DNA of 64,000 nt from Methanobrevibacter sp. (GTDB lineage: Archaea; Methanobacteriota; Methanobacteria; Methanobacteriales; Methanobacteriaceae): assembly GCF_015062935.1 (NCBI RefSeq), contig NZ_SUTM01000001.1, positions 1 to 64,000 on the forward strand, written 5' to 3'. Under the pieces are notes generated by a model. That model saw only the letters and a list, made by a program, of their open reading frames with translations, searched no databases and was not told where the DNA came from. The position numbers and the translations under genes were made by a program. Of this stretch, positions 62,546 through 64,000 are shown piece after piece; position 1 is the first letter of the stretch, and each line of letters starts with the position of its first letter.

Positions 62546-63736
62546 ATGACATTGCAGGAAGAACTACAAATCAATATTGTAATGAGTAATTACAACCAGA
62601 GAAGCGGAAGCTATTCATCCGGCTATGATTACCTCTTTTTGGATAATCTATCTGACAGCCCATATGTCAATCTTTTCAGAAATGACTTGAAAAATCTTAA
62701 AATCAAAACCAAAGACAAAACGGAATGCAAACTTCTATACATTCCAGCTTATGAATCTCAAAGCTCAGCCATTCTAGTTAGAATTCCAACAGGTAAGATC
62801 TCTCAAACCACAAAGCTATTGCTGGATGTTCATGACAAATCAACAACATTTTCAAGCACTTTAACAATTGGAGGAGATGTGTTAATGTTTGATGCAAACT
62901 CTGATACATACTCACAATTTTTCATGAACTACTCAGGATTATCATCAAACAATGACTCAACAGACGGTGGGAAATTTTTAAGAGTTAGATTTGTTCCAAG
63001 CATTGACGGAAGCTCTCCAACCGGATTAATCACAACCAGCGCTTCAGGTCAATCATTAGCAAATAATCGTGTCACCGTTGCAAGATTTAAAAGGATAAAC
63101 GGTAATGTCAGCGTTAATGATAATGCAACATATCATGGAACAACAACCGGATGTGTCATGATGCAGTCAGACTTTAATCTCACGATTTACCAGGAGGATT
63201 TGAAATCAACAAGCATAAACTTCGGAGGCAGTAAATCCTACTGCATGTTCACTGGTGCTGAAACATTGCTTATGGCCAGTTCATTTGATGCATATTCATC
63301 AGGAAGCGATGACGAGGGAAACTGGAAAAAGTATCATATTCACGGCCGTGCAGGAACGGGAACATCAAACACTTCAGATTACTTGGAAGGATTCATGAGA
63401 GACAATCCAACCAAAATTTATCAAAATGATTACAATGAGGTTTCCATTTCTCCGGAATGGTATCTGACAGATGAATTTGAGGAATATAATTATGTTGACT
63501 TGAAGTGGCTTTTGATATTTCCATCGCCATTGTTTGCAGCCAATGGAATTCCGCAGGTAAGCGTAACGCAAAGGCAGACAAAAACCGGAATCAGATTATA
63601 CAAAGGTGAACATGAGTATCCTAAGGCCTATAAAGGCAGTACATTATTGTGGGATGCCAATGACGAGTCATTGGAAAATACAGGCCTTTACATACCGGAT
63701 AAGATAATCAACCATGATTGGGATTGGGTGTTTTAG
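62546..63736 (+). CDS. Probable virion (tail or decoration) protein, DUF2341-like start
   Basis: 396 residues from ATG 62546. The N-terminal ~120 residues (VNLFRNDLKNLKIKTKDKTE, CKLLYIPAYESQSSAILVRI) resemble the DUF2341 beta-sandwich found in surface and virion proteins. Middle parts are Ser/Gly/Asn-rich beta (SYSSGYDYLFLDNL, TLTIGGDVLMFDANSD). The end has VSVTQRQTKTGIRLYKGEHE. No signal peptide, which fits a virion protein rather than an exported host protein. Family assignment is tentative. The next gene starts right after its stop. Confidence 0.55.
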   Translation: MTLQEELQINIVMSNYNQRSGSYSSGYDYLFLDNLSDSPYVNLFRNDLKNLKIKTKDKTECKLLYIPAYESQSSAILVRIPTGKISQTTKLLLDVHDKSTTFSSTLTIGGDVLMFDANSDTYSQFFMNYSGLSSNNDSTDGGKFLRVRFVPSIDGSSPTGLITTSASGQSLANNRVTVARFKRINGNVSVNDNATYHGTTTGCVMMQSDFNLTIYQEDLKSTSINFGGSKSYCMFTGAETLLMASSFDAYSSGSDDEGNWKKYHIHGRAGTGTSNTSDYLEGFMRDNPTKIYQNDYNEVSISPEWYLTDEFEEYNYVDLKWLLIFPSPLFAANGIPQVSVTQRQTKTGIRLYKGEHEYPKAYKGSTLLWDANDESLENTGLYIPDKIINHDWDWVF

Positions 63737-64000
63737 ATGATTATCGATTATGATGAAACAATAGGACATAATCGTGGCCATCCGACAGGATTAAGTCATG
63801 AAGAGAAAATGGATGTTATTGCATGTCTTCTGGATGAGGGCGAAAAGAGGTATGTTAATGAGGAGCATACTGCATGGATTTCAGCAAACCAGTGCCGTGT
63901 CGGTGAAATGGTAACGCTGGATGAGTCATCAACAATGGAGCATACAATAGTTAGAAAAGCTAATGAAGGCGATCTGGCCTTTGGTTATCTTCTGGCTAAA
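63737..64000 (+). CDS. Truncated gene at the right edge, unknown
   Basis: ATG 63737 abuts the previous stop (TAGATG) and the frame stays open to the window end (88 codons). It reads MIIDYDETIGHNRGHPTGLS and continues in acidic, helical sequence (HEEKMDVIACLLDEGEKRYV). No family recognised. Tight linkage suggests another virion protein. Confidence 0.7.
   Translation, partial: MIIDYDETIGHNRGHPTGLSHEEKMDVIACLLDEGEKRYVNEEHTAWISANQCRVGEMVTLDESSTMEHTIVRKANEGDLAFGYLLAK

Overview
The window looks like a chromosome segment of a gut-type methanogenic archaeon of the order Methanobacteriales, most like Methanobrevibacter. The evidence is the methanogenesis enzyme Ftr, very large Asn/Thr-rich adhesin-like surface proteins with parallel beta-helix repeats and lysine-rich tails, tRNA genes without an encoded CCA, a tRNA-Trp intron carrying a C/D-box guide RNA, archaeal TATA promoters, ribosome binding sites of the GGTGAT/GAGGTGA type, and low GC. 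No database was searched; all names rest on motif recognition.

Layout. 0-2.8 kb: the end of an IS200/IS605 element (last codons of tnpA, then tnpB) that abuts a frameshifted DUF4405 membrane gene, a secreted flavodoxin, and a remnant of a zinc-type alcohol dehydrogenase. 2.8-19.4 kb: a dihydrouridine synthase, a DUF1002 protein, a membrane-anchored extracellular CobN-like protein, and two giant adhesins; the CobN-like gene and the second adhesin have perfect ribosome binding sites but no ATG/GTG/TTG at the expected place. 19.6-24.4 kb: the heat-shock operon grpE-dnaK-dnaJ and a divergent winged-helix regulator. The grpE promoter has two GTAAC-N5-GTTAT boxes, and its leader has two interleaved long inverted repeats that could form a pseudoknot or a switch. 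24.5-28.1 kb: hypF, larB and an acetyltransferase. 28.1-35.9 kb: one seven-gene minus-strand operon, gatB - CBS/ParB-like - hisE - ABC-2 permease - ABC ATPase - anchored protein - glycosyltransferase/TagF, which looks like a teichoic-acid-like polymer assembly and export system. 36-40.8 kb: a radical SAM protein, a solitary methylase/nuclease-like gene, five tRNAs, the Holliday junction resolvase hjc, and tRNA-Trp with its intron. 40.8-50.8 kb: a metallo-beta-lactamase protein, TrkH/TrkA potassium uptake, a flippase-like membrane protein, ftr, two tandem paralogous surface proteins with a Cys-centred domain, and a potassium channel.

51-64 kb (continuing past the right edge) is an integrated virus or related element. 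It contains a tyrosine recombinase, a winged-helix regulator, a noncoding stretch of about 1 kb, a run of small early genes, a recombination-type protein, an AAA-like ATPase followed by an origin-like region, then a portal-like protein, a reverse-oriented DUF3800 gene, a collagen-like/coiled-coil structural protein, a block of four strong hairpins, a probable virion protein and a truncated gene. No large terminase is visible.

The observations I rate highest are: (1) the interleaved inverted repeats in the grpE leader; (2) a near-identical element containing CAAATGCTCTC just upstream of the TATA box of tnpB, hjc, the integrase and the viral regulator, which suggests one regulon of DNA-processing genes; (3) tandem 60-bp dyad repeats beside the integrase; (4) non-canonical start codons in surface genes; (5) the extracellular CobN-like protein; (6) the inverted iteron arrays beside the viral ATPase.
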